Origin: Streptomyces panaciradicis | GTDB lineage: Bacteria > Actinomycetota > Actinomycetes > Streptomycetales > Streptomycetaceae | Assembly: GCF_023516615.1 (NCBI RefSeq) | Contig: NZ_JAMGBF010000027.1 | Coordinates: 51,749-115,748, forward strand | Direction of reading: 5' to 3' | Length of the DNA: 64,000 bases | In this document: positions 17,033 to 25,841 of the stretch, piece after piece | Position numbering within the stretch: the first letter of the stretch is position 1 | Layout: the number at the start of each line of letters is the position of its first letter | Position numbers and translations under genes: made by a program | Notes under the pieces: generated by a model | Database searches by the model: none | Seen by the model: the letters and a program-made list of their open reading frames with translations, nothing else | Told to the model about the DNA's origin: nothing

Positions 17033-18508
17033 GTGCCGAGGAATGCGGACGGCGGGAGCGACCCCCGGCGGTGGAAGGCTCTGTGGGTCACCCTGGTGGC
17101 GGGGTTCATGAGCCTGCTGGACGTCACGATCGTCGCCGTGGCCCTGCCGTCCATGCAGCGCGACCTGCACGCGAGCGCGCCCGCCATCCAGTGGGTGGTC
17201 TCCGGCTACGCCCTCGCCTTCGCGCTGGTCCTGGTGACCGCCGGGCGCATCGGCGACGCGCTCGGCAGACACCGCATCTTCCTGCTGGCCCTCACCGCCT
17301 TCGTGCTGTGCAGCGCCGCGGCCGGCGCCGCCCCCACCATCACGTTCCTGGTCGTCGCCCGCATCGCCCAGGGCGTCGCCGCGGGCTGCCTGGCCCCGCA
17401 GAACTCCGCACTGATCCAGCAGATGTTCCGCGGAGCCGAACGCGGCCGCGCCTTCGGGCTGTTCGGCGCGACCGTGGGCATCTCCAGCGCCGTGGGCCCC
17501 GTCGTCGGCGGACTCATCCTCACGCTGGCCGACGGCCCCCAGGGCTGGCGCTGGATCTTCTACGTCAACGTCCCGGTCGGCGCGGTCGCCCTGCTGCTCG
17601 GCATCCGCCTGCTGCCCAGGGCGGTCCCCGGCCGCCGTGAACGCCTCGACCTCGGCGGCGTCGCCCTCCTCGGCTGCGGCGTCCTGGCGCTGATGCTGCC
17701 GCTGGTGCTGGCCGAGTCCGGCGGCGTACGACGGCTGTGGTGGCTGTTCCTCGTGGGACCCGCGCTGCTGGTGGCCTTCGCCCGGTGGGAACGCCGGGTC
17801 GCGGCCCGCGAGGGCCAGCCCCTGCTGGACCCCCGGCTGCTGACCGAGACCCGCGGCTACGCCGTCGGCGCCGCCATCGCCACCCTCTACTTCGTCGGCT
17901 TCAGCGGCGTCTGGCTGGTCTTCGCCCTCTTCTTCCAGAACGGCCTCGACTTCTCGCCGCTGCGGTCGGGCCTCGCGGTGACGCCGTTCGCGCTGGGTTC
18001 GGCGCTGGCCGCGGCGGTGGCGGGCCGGCTCGTGGACCGGCTGGGCCGGCTGCTGACCGTCTGCGGACTCGCCGGCGTGGCCCTGGGCCTCGGCGGGACC
18101 GCGCTGATCCTGTGGCTGGCGCCGAAGGGCCTGGCCGTGTGGCTCACCCCGCCCGTCCTGTTCGTCGGTGGTCTGGGCAGCGGCTGCGTCATCTCGCCCA
18201 ACGTCACCATGACTCTGCGGGACGTGCCGGTGCGCATGGCGGGCGCGGCCGGCGGCGCCCTGCAGACCGGACAGCGGCTGGGCGGGGCCGTCGGCACGGC
18301 CGCGCTGCCCGGCCTGTTCTACGTCGTGCTGGGCGCGCGCGGCCACGACTACCACCTCGCCGTGGCGACCGCCGTCGGCCTCGGCGTGCTGCCGGTGCTG
18401 TGCTCCCTGGCCCTCGCCGTGCACGACTGGCGGCGCGACCGCCGCGGCGAGGACCCCCCATGCCCGCCGGAGGTGTCCCACAGCCATCTGCACGCGGGGC
18501 ACGGGTGA
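17033..18508 (+). CDS. MFS transporter, DHA2 (EmrB/QacA) drug-efflux type
   Basis: 491 aa, about 14 membrane segments. Motif LLDVTIVAVALPSMQRDL in segment 1 and the motif C-like GPVVGGLI in segment 5 are those of drug:H+ antiporters; WRWIFYVNVPVG after segment 5 is also typical of DHA2. Likely exports a hydrophobic compound across the cytoplasmic membrane; the natural substrate is unknown. GTG start after GGAGGCACC. Confidence 0.9.
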   Translation: MPRNADGGSDPRRWKALWVTLVAGFMSLLDVTIVAVALPSMQRDLHASAPAIQWVVSGYALAFALVLVTAGRIGDALGRHRIFLLALTAFVLCSAAAGAAPTITFLVVARIAQGVAAGCLAPQNSALIQQMFRGAERGRAFGLFGATVGISSAVGPVVGGLILTLADGPQGWRWIFYVNVPVGAVALLLGIRLLPRAVPGRRERLDLGGVALLGCGVLALMLPLVLAESGGVRRLWWLFLVGPALLVAFARWERRVAAREGQPLLDPRLLTETRGYAVGAAIATLYFVGFSGVWLVFALFFQNGLDFSPLRSGLAVTPFALGSALAAAVAGRLVDRLGRLLTVCGLAGVALGLGGTALILWLAPKGLAVWLTPPVLFVGGLGSGCVISPNVTMTLRDVPVRMAGAAGGALQTGQRLGGAVGTAALPGLFYVVLGARGHDYHLAVATAVGLGVLPVLCSLALAVHDWRRDRRGEDPPCPPEVSHSHLHAGHG

Positions 18509-18610
18509 CGTCTCCGAGGGCGGGGGCTACGTGCGGAGCCCTACGGGGCGGCCACAGCCGCGCGCCTCCATGAGCCGCTGCCGCGTACCCGGGCAGTCGC
18601 CGAGGCGCAC

Positions 18611-19137
18611 GACGGGGCCGCCGCAGCCCGAAACCGCTGCAACGCGGAGCGGGGGCGGGTCGTGGCCCGCGGGGGCCGTGCGTGGCGCGCGTACCCGTGC
18701 GACCCTGTGAGCCGCCACCTCACGGCCCGGTCGGTCACCGGGCTTCCGCTCATGGGCCGCCGCCCGCCCGACGAAGGGGCCGCCGCAGCCCGCACCTGCT
18801 GCAAGGCGGAGCGGGGGCGGGTCGTGGCCCGCGGGGGCCGTGCGTGGCGCACGCATCCGTGCGACCTCGTGAGCCGCCACCTCACGGCCCGGTCGGTCAC
18901 CGGGCTTCCGCCCATGGGCCGCCGCCCGCACGACGCAAGGGCCGCCGCAGCCCGCACCTGCTGCAAGGCGGAGCGGGGGCGGGTCGTGGCCCGCGGGGGC
19001 CGGGCGTGGCGCACGCATCCGTGCGACCTCGTGAGCCGCCACCTCACGGCCCGGTCGGTCACCGAGCTTCCGCCCATGGGCCGCCGCCCGCACGACGAAA
19101 GGGCCGCCGCAGCCCCGCACCTGCTGCAACGCAGAGC
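18611..19137. repeat. 162-bp tandem repeat array, about 3.2 copies
   Basis: Landmarks recur at exactly 162 bases: the GGGGCCGCCGCAGCCCG block at 18614, 18776 and 18938, and GGAGCGGGGGCGGG at 18646, 18808 and 18970. A partial fourth copy starts near 19100, has one inserted base, and dissolves after 19137. Units two and three are almost identical; the first and last are more diverged. Each unit can form a GCCCGGT/ACCGGGC hairpin. As 162 is a multiple of three, long open frames appear on both strands, but they have no coding signature. Confidence 0.9.
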
Positions 19138-19184
19138 GGCCGGCCGCGCGGTCGAAGCCGCCGGGTGGTGGTCTCCGTCGGCCA

Positions 19185-19354
19185 GGGCCCGTCGGCCGGA
19201 TCAGGCCGACAGGCGGGGGCAGTGCGTCATGGCCCGCCCGAGCGGGGTCTGGTGCGTGCGGCTGCAAGGCGAAGGGGCGAGTCGGCGAGTGACGGCGACG
19301 CGGCACATGCGCGTGCCGCGCGCGGCTCGCCGAGCTGATCCGGACGGCAGGTTC
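19185..19354. mobile_element. 170-bp MITE-like element, left copy
   Basis: It is bounded by imperfect terminal inverted repeats (GGGCCCGTCGGCCGGATCAG at 19185-19204 and CTGATCCGGACGGCAGGTTC at 19335-19354). The interior, including GAGCGGGGTCTGGTGCGTGC and CTGCAAGGCG, is closely shared with the copy at 63743-63913 in the same orientation. It has no coding capacity. It ends four bases before the stop of the anti-sigma-like ATPase gene. No transposase for it lies in the window; the termini here are more decayed than in the right copy. Confidence 0.75.
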
Positions 19355-19357
19355 GGG

Positions 19358-19783
19358 CTAGGCGGGAAGGGCCAGGACGGCCCGCACGCGCTTGCCGCCG
19401 CCGGTGACCGACCGGACGTCCAGGTGCTGGGCGAGGCAGCGCACGATGGCCAGGCCGCGCCCGCTCTCGCCCTCGGCGGTGAACGCACGGACCCGCGGCG
19501 CGACCGGGTTGTCGTCGTAGACCTCGACGGTCACCTGGCCGTCCGTCACCTGCAGGCGCAGGCGGCAGCCGCTCTTGCCGTGCTCGGTGGCATTGGCGAC
19601 CAGCTCGGACACGACGAGCTTCACGTCGTCGATCCGCTCGGCCGTGACCCGCGTCGCCCGATGACGGGAGTGGGTGAGGAATCTCGAGGTCAGCCCCCGC
19701 GCCCGGCCGGCCGACGCGGCCTCGTCGGGCAGGAGGTACTCCACTCGTACGGAACGCCGATGGGTACGCCCCTGCGCACGCAT
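19358..19783 (-). CDS. ATP-binding anti-sigma-factor-like protein (HATPase_c_2, RsbW type)
   Basis: 141 aa consisting of one GHKL ATPase domain: N box VKLVVSELVANATEHG near residue 54, a G1-like VYDDNP segment, and the G2 region GESGRGLAIVRCLA near 105. Stand-alone proteins of this type bind sigma or anti-anti-sigma factors as kinase/anti-sigma proteins (known for RsbW/SpoIIAB); many Streptomyces copies have no known partner. The MITE-like element lies immediately behind its stop. Confidence 0.85.
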   Translation of the reverse strand: MRAQGRTHRRSVRVEYLLPDEAASAGRARGLTSRFLTHSRHRATRVTAERIDDVKLVVSELVANATEHGKSGCRLRLQVTDGQVTVEVYDDNPVAPRVRAFTAEGESGRGLAIVRCLAQHLDVRSVTGGGKRVRAVLALPA

Positions 19784-20090
19784 GGCGGATCACATCCCCT
19801 CCAGGCGCATCCGGTATCCCCGCGGTCTGTCCGCCCACCGGGGCCGCGGCACCTCGCGCGCGGCCGGCCCTGTCCAGTCCTGATGCCCCGAGCGGGAGAT
19901 CGTCAATCTCTCTCGGCGCGGCGCCCTCAACCCCAGTCGCCTCCTGGAAAGTTGACGGCTCCTTTTCGGACGGCCGACGAGCCCCGGCGATCCGGTCGGT
20001 TGCCGTGAATCCCCGCACGCGCGCGGACGGCCTGCGGCATCCTCGGACCTGCGGGGGCGCGGGGCGGCCCCAGGGGGAAGGGGAGTGGCC
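19784..20090. other. Intergenic stretch without a recognised gene
   Basis: About 300 bases between divergent genes. It contains no convincing reading frame, repeat or strong hairpin; it presumably holds the promoters of the ATPase gene (minus) and the hypothetical gene (plus). Confidence 0.5.
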
Positions 20091-20666
20091 GTGGGGTGGC
20101 GCACCGAGGAGTTCGGCGACGCGCACGAGGGCATCGTGGGCGCGGTCCTCGCGGACGGCGCCGAGCCCGCGCCGGTGTCCTTCGACATCGGCGGGGGAGT
20201 CGCGGGCCGTGAGACCCGCGAGCTGTGGGCCTACGACGGGCGACTGGGCCGGCCCCGGGCGGCCGCCTTCCGCGCCGCCTGCGCGTGCGGCTGGCGGGGC
20301 GTGAGCCACCCCCTCGACGGGCGGCGGATCGAGGACGACCCGCTGGACGACCTCGACACCTCGCCCGCCTTCGAGGACTGGCGCGCACACGTCCGGGCGG
20401 TCGAGCGGCAGACGGTGCCCCTGCCCGAGGAGGTCACCGACCTGCTGCGGCGGCTGGACGAGCGGCTGACCGTCCTCGCGGACCAGGCGCCGGTCGCCGC
20501 CCTGAAGTCGGTGGCCGCGCTGGAGCGCCTCGCCCGCCGCATCGGCCAGGAGGCCGCCTACGCCGCCCGGGCCGACGAACTCGCGCCGGAGGCGATCGGC
20601 AGGGCGCTCGGCATCAACGCGGCCGACGCCGAGGCGCGCCTCTCCCGCTACCTTCTGCCGGGCTGA
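20091..20666 (+). CDS. Hypothetical protein
   Basis: 191 aa, soluble and acidic. The middle contains FRAACACGWRG with two cysteines in a CxC arrangement; the C-terminal 80 residues are helical (LKSVAALERLARRIGQEAAYAARAD, AIGRALGINAADAEARLSRYL) and look like a sigma-70 region 4 or helix-turn-helix-like end, which is only a suggestion. GGGGAG at 20080-20085 favours GTG 20091 over GTG 20085. No family recognised. Confidence 0.65.
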   Translation: MGWRTEEFGDAHEGIVGAVLADGAEPAPVSFDIGGGVAGRETRELWAYDGRLGRPRAAAFRAACACGWRGVSHPLDGRRIEDDPLDDLDTSPAFEDWRAHVRAVERQTVPLPEEVTDLLRRLDERLTVLADQAPVAALKSVAALERLARRIGQEAAYAARADELAPEAIGRALGINAADAEARLSRYLLPG

Positions 20667-20835
20667 CCGACACCCCGCCACAGGCGGCGTCCCACGCGCT
20701 GTTTCCGTGCGGTTTCCGCCGTATTGATACGGCGAAGCAATGGTCAAAACTTGTACAGCCGCGCTTGTGCGGTCCTGGGGTGCCACGGATCATTGGCCAA
20801 ATCTCGCCCCCGGCACAAGCACACAGGAGCGTCCG

Positions 20836-22365
20836 GTGACCGCTGGCCCCATAGCACCCGAATCGGCCGGCACGCCGGCAGCCGCGCAGGCGGAACGCCA
20901 GAAGCTGCGCAAGCACTTCGGCCGCTTCGACATCCTCTTCTTCCTGCTGTGCACGATCGTCGGCGTCGACACCATCGGCACGGTGGCCGCGTCCGGGGCC
21001 GAGGCGTTCACCTGGCTCATCGTCCTGGCCGCCGTGTTCTTCGTGCCCTCCGCGCTGCTGACCGCCGAACTCGGTGCCGCCTTCCCCGACGAGGGCGGCC
21101 CCTACATCTGGACCAGCCGGGCCTTCGGCCGCCTGGCCGGCGCCGTCAACAACTTCCTGTACTGGATCACCAACCCCGTCTGGCTCGGCGGCACCCTCTC
21201 CGTCTCGGCCGTCACCGCGTACACGACCTTCTTCAACGACGGCAAGGAGCTGAGCACCCCCGCCTTCTACGCCTTCACCCTGGTCTTCGTGTGGGTGGGC
21301 GTGCTCGCCGCGATCCTCTCCTTCGACATCGGCAAGTGGATCCCCACCATCGGCGCCTGGAGCCGCTTCCTCCTGCTCGGCCTGTTCACCGTCACCGTCG
21401 TGATGTACGGCGTGAGGCACGGCCTGCACGGATTCGGCCTCGGCGACTTCGCGCCGTCGTACGCGGGCTTCGTCGCCCTCGTCCCCGTGCTGATGTTCAA
21501 CTACGTCGGCTTCGAGTTGCCCAACACCGCCGGCGACGAGATGACCGACGCCCAGAAGGACGTCCCCTTCGCCATCTTCCGCAGCGCCGGCCTCGCCATC
21601 GCGCTGTACGCCCTGCCGATCCTCGGCATCCTGCTCGTCCTGCCCGTGAAGGCCATCACGGGTCTCGGCGGGTTCATCGACGCGATCCGCCAGGTCTTCA
21701 CCGTCTACGGCGGCCATGTCGCCGCCGACGGCACCGCCACCCTCAGCGGAGCCGGCAGCCTGCTCGGCGACCTCGCCGCGATCATGTTCATCCTCACCGT
21801 GCTGTCCTCCGGCGTCACCTGGGTCATGGGTTCCGACCGGGCCCTCGCCGTCTCCGGCTACGACGGCGCCGCGCCGCGCTTCCTCGGCGTCATCTCCAGC
21901 CGGTTCGGCACCCCGGTCCGCGTCAACGTCCTCAGCGGCCTGGTCTCCACCCTGGTGCTGATCCTGGCCCACGAGCTCACCCACGGCAGCGCCGCGAAGC
22001 TCTTCGGCGCCGTCCTCGGCCTCGCGGTGTCCACCACCCTCGTCAGCTACCTGGGCATCTTCCCGGCGCTCGCGGTGCTGCGCCGCAAGGCCCCGGACGT
22101 GCACCGCCCCTACCGGGCTCCCTTCCCGCTCGCGATCAGCGTGGTGCTCACCGCCCTCGTCCTGTTCGCCACCGTGCAGCTGATCGCCCCCGGCGCCGGC
22201 GACCACTGGTTCGGCTCCGCCTACGCGCCGGACGGCTGGACGCACGGCGAGCGCTGGCGGTACCTGCTGACGGAGGCCGTCCCGCTCGCCGGATTCATGC
22301 TCCTCGGCGTGCTGTTCTGGGCCCTGGGCAGGCCGACCCGTACCGCCGCGGCCAAATCCCTTTAG
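20836..22365 (+). CDS. APC-superfamily amino acid permease
   Basis: 509 aa with about 12 membrane segments. The first segment FDILFFLLCTIVGVDTIGTVAASGAEAF carries the APC consensus glycine pattern, followed by AELGAAFPDEGGPYIWTSRAFG, a signature of amino acid/polyamine permeases. Probably imports or exchanges an amino acid or amine by proton or substrate gradient. The GTG at 20836 follows AGGAGC by six bases; the frame is open further up to 20740 without a ribosome binding site. Confidence 0.9.
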   Translation: MTAGPIAPESAGTPAAAQAERQKLRKHFGRFDILFFLLCTIVGVDTIGTVAASGAEAFTWLIVLAAVFFVPSALLTAELGAAFPDEGGPYIWTSRAFGRLAGAVNNFLYWITNPVWLGGTLSVSAVTAYTTFFNDGKELSTPAFYAFTLVFVWVGVLAAILSFDIGKWIPTIGAWSRFLLLGLFTVTVVMYGVRHGLHGFGLGDFAPSYAGFVALVPVLMFNYVGFELPNTAGDEMTDAQKDVPFAIFRSAGLAIALYALPILGILLVLPVKAITGLGGFIDAIRQVFTVYGGHVAADGTATLSGAGSLLGDLAAIMFILTVLSSGVTWVMGSDRALAVSGYDGAAPRFLGVISSRFGTPVRVNVLSGLVSTLVLILAHELTHGSAAKLFGAVLGLAVSTTLVSYLGIFPALAVLRRKAPDVHRPYRAPFPLAISVVLTALVLFATVQLIAPGAGDHWFGSAYAPDGWTHGERWRYLLTEAVPLAGFMLLGVLFWALGRPTRTAAAKSL

Positions 22366-22535
22366 CACCGTCCGCGTTCGCGAACTCCTCCTCGCTTCGC
22401 GAGCCGTCCCCGGAAATTGGTCGTTGTACGGCTCTGGCCCGAATGCGCTACTCGCGGGTATACAGGCGCAGTTGAACCGGTGACGGCCGTACCGGGGTAG
22501 GCCCCGCAGTGACGGCCGCGAGGAGGAGGCTCTCG

Positions 22536-23450
22536 ATGACGCGTGACACGCAACCGGCCGCCGAGCCGCGAAGACGTCGACGGGCGAGGGCGGCCGCGGC
22601 GGCGGTCAGCGGCTGTGCGCTGGTCCTGGCCGCGGGCACACCGGCGGTGGCGCACGGCTCCCACGGCGGACACGAGCGCCAGTACGTGGCCCTGGGGGAC
22701 TCCTACACCTCCGGACCGCTCATCCCGACCCAGGTGGACGCCAACTGCGCCCGCTCCGACCACAACTACCCCTCGCTGGTGGCGGCGCAGCGGACGGCGA
22801 CCGAGCTCGAGGACGTGAGCTGCGCCGGGGCGACCACCGAGGAGATGTGGAAGCCGCAGGGCACCAACCCGCCCCAGCTCGACGCGCTGGACCGGGACAC
22901 CGACCTGGTGACGGTCCAGATAGGCGGCAACGACGTCGGGTTCGGCTCCATCATCGCCACCTGCGCCCAGCTCGCCGCGCAGGATCTCGCCGGCAACCCC
23001 TGCCAGACCCACTACCAGGCATCCGGTTACGACGAGTTGGCGCTGGCCGTCCTGAGGACGGCCCCCAAGGTCGCCCAGGTGCTGCGGGCCGTCCACCACC
23101 GGGCACCGCACGCGCGCGTGGTCGTCGTCGGCTACCCCGACCTCCTGCCCGACGACGGCAGCGGCTGCTACCCCTCGGTGCCCTTCGCCGCCAAGGACTT
23201 CCCCTACCTGCGCGACACCGAGAAGCGCCTCAACCTGATGCTCCGTCTGACGGCCGCGCTCAACCGCGCCGAGTACGTCGACACCTACGGCCCCACCCGC
23301 GGCCACGACATGTGCAAGGCCCCCGCCGACCGTTGGATCGAGCCGCTGCGGCCGGCCTCGCCCGCGGCCCCGGCCCACCCCAACGCCAAGGGCGAGGCGG
23401 CCATGGCGCAGGCGGTGCTCGACCGCCTGGAGAGCGGGCGAGGCCACTGA
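22536..23450 (+). CDS. Secreted SGNH/GDSL hydrolase (lipase/esterase)
   Basis: 304 aa with a long basic, Tat-like signal (EPRRRRRARAAAAAVSGCALVLAAGTPAVAHG). The SGNH blocks are complete: GDSYTSG (nucleophile Ser), IGGNDVG (oxyanion Asn), and HPNAKG with catalytic His close to the C-terminus. Cysteine pairs in the mature protein match the disulfide-bonded Streptomyces esterases of this group (S. rimosus lipase type). ATG at 22536 follows GGAGGAGGC. Acts outside the cell on lipids or esters. Confidence 0.92.
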   Translation: MTRDTQPAAEPRRRRRARAAAAAVSGCALVLAAGTPAVAHGSHGGHERQYVALGDSYTSGPLIPTQVDANCARSDHNYPSLVAAQRTATELEDVSCAGATTEEMWKPQGTNPPQLDALDRDTDLVTVQIGGNDVGFGSIIATCAQLAAQDLAGNPCQTHYQASGYDELALAVLRTAPKVAQVLRAVHHRAPHARVVVVGYPDLLPDDGSGCYPSVPFAAKDFPYLRDTEKRLNLMLRLTAALNRAEYVDTYGPTRGHDMCKAPADRWIEPLRPASPAAPAHPNAKGEAAMAQAVLDRLESGRGH

Positions 23451-23569
23451 GACACCGCGACCGCCGTCGCACCCGTCGCCGAGGCGTCCGCCCCGTGTGC
23501 ACGGCCGAGTTGGGGGCATCCGGACCTCACATCCCGCGGGGGACCCCACCGGTCGAAAGGACGCACCTC

Positions 23570-23746
23570 ATGCTGGCCATCGTCTCGGCGATCCTGTTCT
23601 TCATCGCCTTTCTCATCAATGCCGCCGACATCTCGACGAACGCCACCTTCAGCTCGACCAACGTGATGCTGCTCGGCCTCACCGCGCTCGCCCTGCACCT
23701 GGCGGGCATCGGCAGCGGCTGGAACGTGCGGGGCCGCAGACGCTGA
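23570..23746 (+). CDS. Small two-segment membrane protein
   Basis: 58 aa: two hydrophobic helices (LAIVSAILFFIAFLINAADI and NVMLLGLTALALHLAGIG) joined by a short Asn/Ser/Thr-rich loop, ending in RGRRR. AAAGGA lies nine bases before the ATG. Similar tiny membrane proteins are common in Streptomyces and without known role. It follows the SGNH gene by about 120 bases. Confidence 0.7.
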   Translation: MLAIVSAILFFIAFLINAADISTNATFSSTNVMLLGLTALALHLAGIGSGWNVRGRRR

Positions 23747-23770
23747 TCCGGGCCGCCAAGCGGGCCGGCG

Positions 23771-24202
23771 TCAGGAGGTCGCGTTGCGGATGCGCGCCAG
23801 CAGGGTGCGCATCCGCTCGCGGTCCTCGTCGTCGAGCCCGGCCGTCGCCTCCGCGAGGGCGAGGCGGTCGACCTCCTCGGCCTCGCGGTGGCAGCGCAGC
23901 CCCTCGTCGGTCAGGCGCAGCAGGAACGCGCGTCGGTCGTGCGGATGGCGCAGGCGCTCGACGAGGCCGTCGCGCTCCAGCGCGTCGACGATGCTGGTCA
24001 CGGTCCGCGCCGCGACGCCCGTCATCTCACTCAAGTCCCGCATGCGCAGCGGCTGTTCGGCACGGGCGAGCATCCGCATGGTGCGCAGCCGGGCGACGGA
24101 GGCCCCGCCGGTCCGCAGCCGCGCCTCCACGAAGTTGCGCAGCTGGTGGGTCGTCTCGTAGAGCTCGTCGATCAGGACGTCGCTGCTGCCCTGCACTGCC
24201 AT
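23771..24202 (-). CDS. MarR-family transcriptional regulator
   Basis: 143 aa. The winged helix is clear: LRMRDLSEMTGVAARTVTSIVDALERDGLVERLRHPHDRRAFLLRLTDEG, with the DRR wing typical of MarR. GGGAG before the ATG at 24200-24202 favours this start over one six codons up. Divergent from an MFS pump with palindromic sequence between, the classic arrangement of a repressor that controls its neighbouring exporter in answer to a toxic ligand. Confidence 0.92.
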   Translation of the reverse strand: MAVQGSSDVLIDELYETTHQLRNFVEARLRTGGASVARLRTMRMLARAEQPLRMRDLSEMTGVAARTVTSIVDALERDGLVERLRHPHDRRAFLLRLTDEGLRCHREAEEVDRLALAEATAGLDDEDRERMRTLLARIRNATS

Positions 24203-24244
24203 GCCGCTCCCCGTCTTCACGCTGCACCGGAAAACCCAATTCTA

Positions 24245-24278
24245 TGAGCACGCACATAGTGAGTATGCTCAGCATGTG
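24245..24278. promoter_or_regulatory. Probable MarR operator and divergent promoter
   Basis: TGAGCA (24245-24250) pairs with TGCTCA (24266-24271), TGAG-TATG-CTCA is nested at 24260-24271, and CACAT (24253-24257) pairs with ATGTG (24274-24278). This AT-richer patch lies between the MarR and MFS genes and touches the GTG start of the pump. Confidence 0.6.
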
Positions 24279-25760
24279 CTGTCGTTCCCCCGCCGAACCC
24301 GTCTGTCCGCCCTGTCCGCCCGTCTGGACCAGCGTCTCGTCGTCCCCGTGATGTGCGTCAGCGTGACGTTCATCGCCATCGTCGACGGAGCGATCACCAC
24401 GGTGGCGCTCCCCTCCATCGCCCGCCAGTTCCGGCTCACCACGGCCGCCCTGGACGGCGTGGTCGTGGTCTACCCCGTCTGCCTGGCCATGGCCATCCCC
24501 GCCTCCGCCTGGCTGGTCGAACGCTTCGGCGGCAAACGCGTCCTGCTCACCGCCCTCACCGCGTTCCTCGCTTCCTCCCTGCTGTGCGGTGCGGCCGCCG
24601 ACCTCGCCCAACTCGTCGCCGCCCGCGCCGTCCAGGGCCTCTCCGCCGGCGTCCTCTTCCCGGCGTCGGCCGCCCTGCTCTACTCCACCTTCAGCTCCGC
24701 CGAACAGGTCCGCATAGCCCGCTACATGATCGTCCCGCAGCAGATGGCCCCGGCCGCCGCCCCCATCCTCGGTGGCCTGCTGGTGGACCACCTCTCCTGG
24801 CGCTGGGTGTTCTACGTCAACCTGCCGGTGGGACTGCCCGCCGTGCTGTTCGGGGCGCTGTTCCTCGCCGGGCACCGCGGCCACCGGCCGCCCCGCTTCG
24901 ACCTGCCCGGCCTGCTGCTGAGCGGCGCGGCACTCGGGACCACGATGTTCGGCGTCTGCGAGGGCCCCAACCGCGGCTGGTCCTCCACGGCCGTGGTCAC
25001 CTCCCTGGCCGTCGGCGCCCTCCTGCTCGTGGCCGCCGCCGTCCATCAACTGCGCACCCCGGCACCGCTGTTGAAGCTGCGCCTGTTCGGCAACCGGCTG
25101 TTCCGGGACACCAACCTGATCAACCTCGTCGGTCTCGTCCCGATCCTCGGCGCGATGTTCCTCGGCCCGCTCTTCCTCCAGGAGGCACAGGGCCGCACCG
25201 CCCTGGAGTCCGGCACCAGCACCTTCCCCGAGGCCTTCGGCGTCCTGCTCACCGTGCAGGTCGCCGGCATCCTCTACGCCAGGGTCGGTCCCCGGATCAT
25301 CGTCGGCTGCGGCCTGGCCGGCGTGACCCTGGTCCTGCTGCTCTTCTCCACCTGCGACCAGCACACCGGCCTGTGGACCTTCCGCGCCTACATGTTCCTG
25401 CTCGGCGTCGCCATGGGCGGGGTCTTCATGCCCACGACGGTGGCCTCGCTCGCCACCGTGGACCGGAGCGACCTGGCACAGGCCTCCACGCTCAACACCG
25501 TCGTACGGCAGACCGGAGGCGCCCTCGCCCCGGCCATGGTGATCACGGCCCTGGTGCTGAACACCCCCGCGGCCGCCGCCGCGCACCCGCCCGTCAGCGC
25601 CTACCAGCACGCCTACCTGGTGCTGGCGGCCCTCGCGGCGGTGACCGCCGTCTTCGCCTTCACCCTGCCGGACGCCCCGGCCCGCGCGGCCGCGGGCGGC
25701 ACGACCACGATCTCCAGGCGCTCGGTGCCCCCGCGGTCCCGCACGGCACGGACGCGCTGA
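24276..25760 (+). CDS. MFS efflux transporter (DHA2 type)
   Basis: 494 aa, about 14 membrane segments. IAIVDGAITTVALPSIARQF in segment 1, WLVERFGGKRVLL between segments 2 and 3, and WRWVFYVNLPVGLP after segment 5 place it with EmrB/QacA pumps. No ribosome binding site stands before the GTG at 24276, and the operator-like palindrome runs into the start, so the message may be leaderless. Likely under control of the adjacent MarR protein. Confidence 0.9.
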   Translation: MLSFPRRTRLSALSARLDQRLVVPVMCVSVTFIAIVDGAITTVALPSIARQFRLTTAALDGVVVVYPVCLAMAIPASAWLVERFGGKRVLLTALTAFLASSLLCGAAADLAQLVAARAVQGLSAGVLFPASAALLYSTFSSAEQVRIARYMIVPQQMAPAAAPILGGLLVDHLSWRWVFYVNLPVGLPAVLFGALFLAGHRGHRPPRFDLPGLLLSGAALGTTMFGVCEGPNRGWSSTAVVTSLAVGALLLVAAAVHQLRTPAPLLKLRLFGNRLFRDTNLINLVGLVPILGAMFLGPLFLQEAQGRTALESGTSTFPEAFGVLLTVQVAGILYARVGPRIIVGCGLAGVTLVLLLFSTCDQHTGLWTFRAYMFLLGVAMGGVFMPTTVASLATVDRSDLAQASTLNTVVRQTGGALAPAMVITALVLNTPAAAAAHPPVSAYQHAYLVLAALAAVTAVFAFTLPDAPARAAAGGTTTISRRSVPPRSRTARTR

Positions 25761-25841
25761 CCACCGGGCGGACCGCGCCCGCCGACACGGCCCGTACGGC
25801 CTCGTACGGGCCGCACGTCGTGTGCTGCGTATCGTGTCCGG

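Noticed and set aside
13132..18508. Secondary-metabolite gene cluster (hydrolases plus DHA2 pump)
   Set aside because: No polyketide, peptide or terpene synthase and no tailoring enzyme set is present.
18611..19137. CRISPR array
   Set aside because: The repeat is 162 bases long without spacers and no cas gene is near.
18527..19306. Minus-strand frame with internal repeats, which might suggest a repeat protein
   Set aside because: The repetition is the 162-bp DNA repeat; the frame stays open because 162 is a multiple of three, both strands are equally open, and codon bias is not coding-like.
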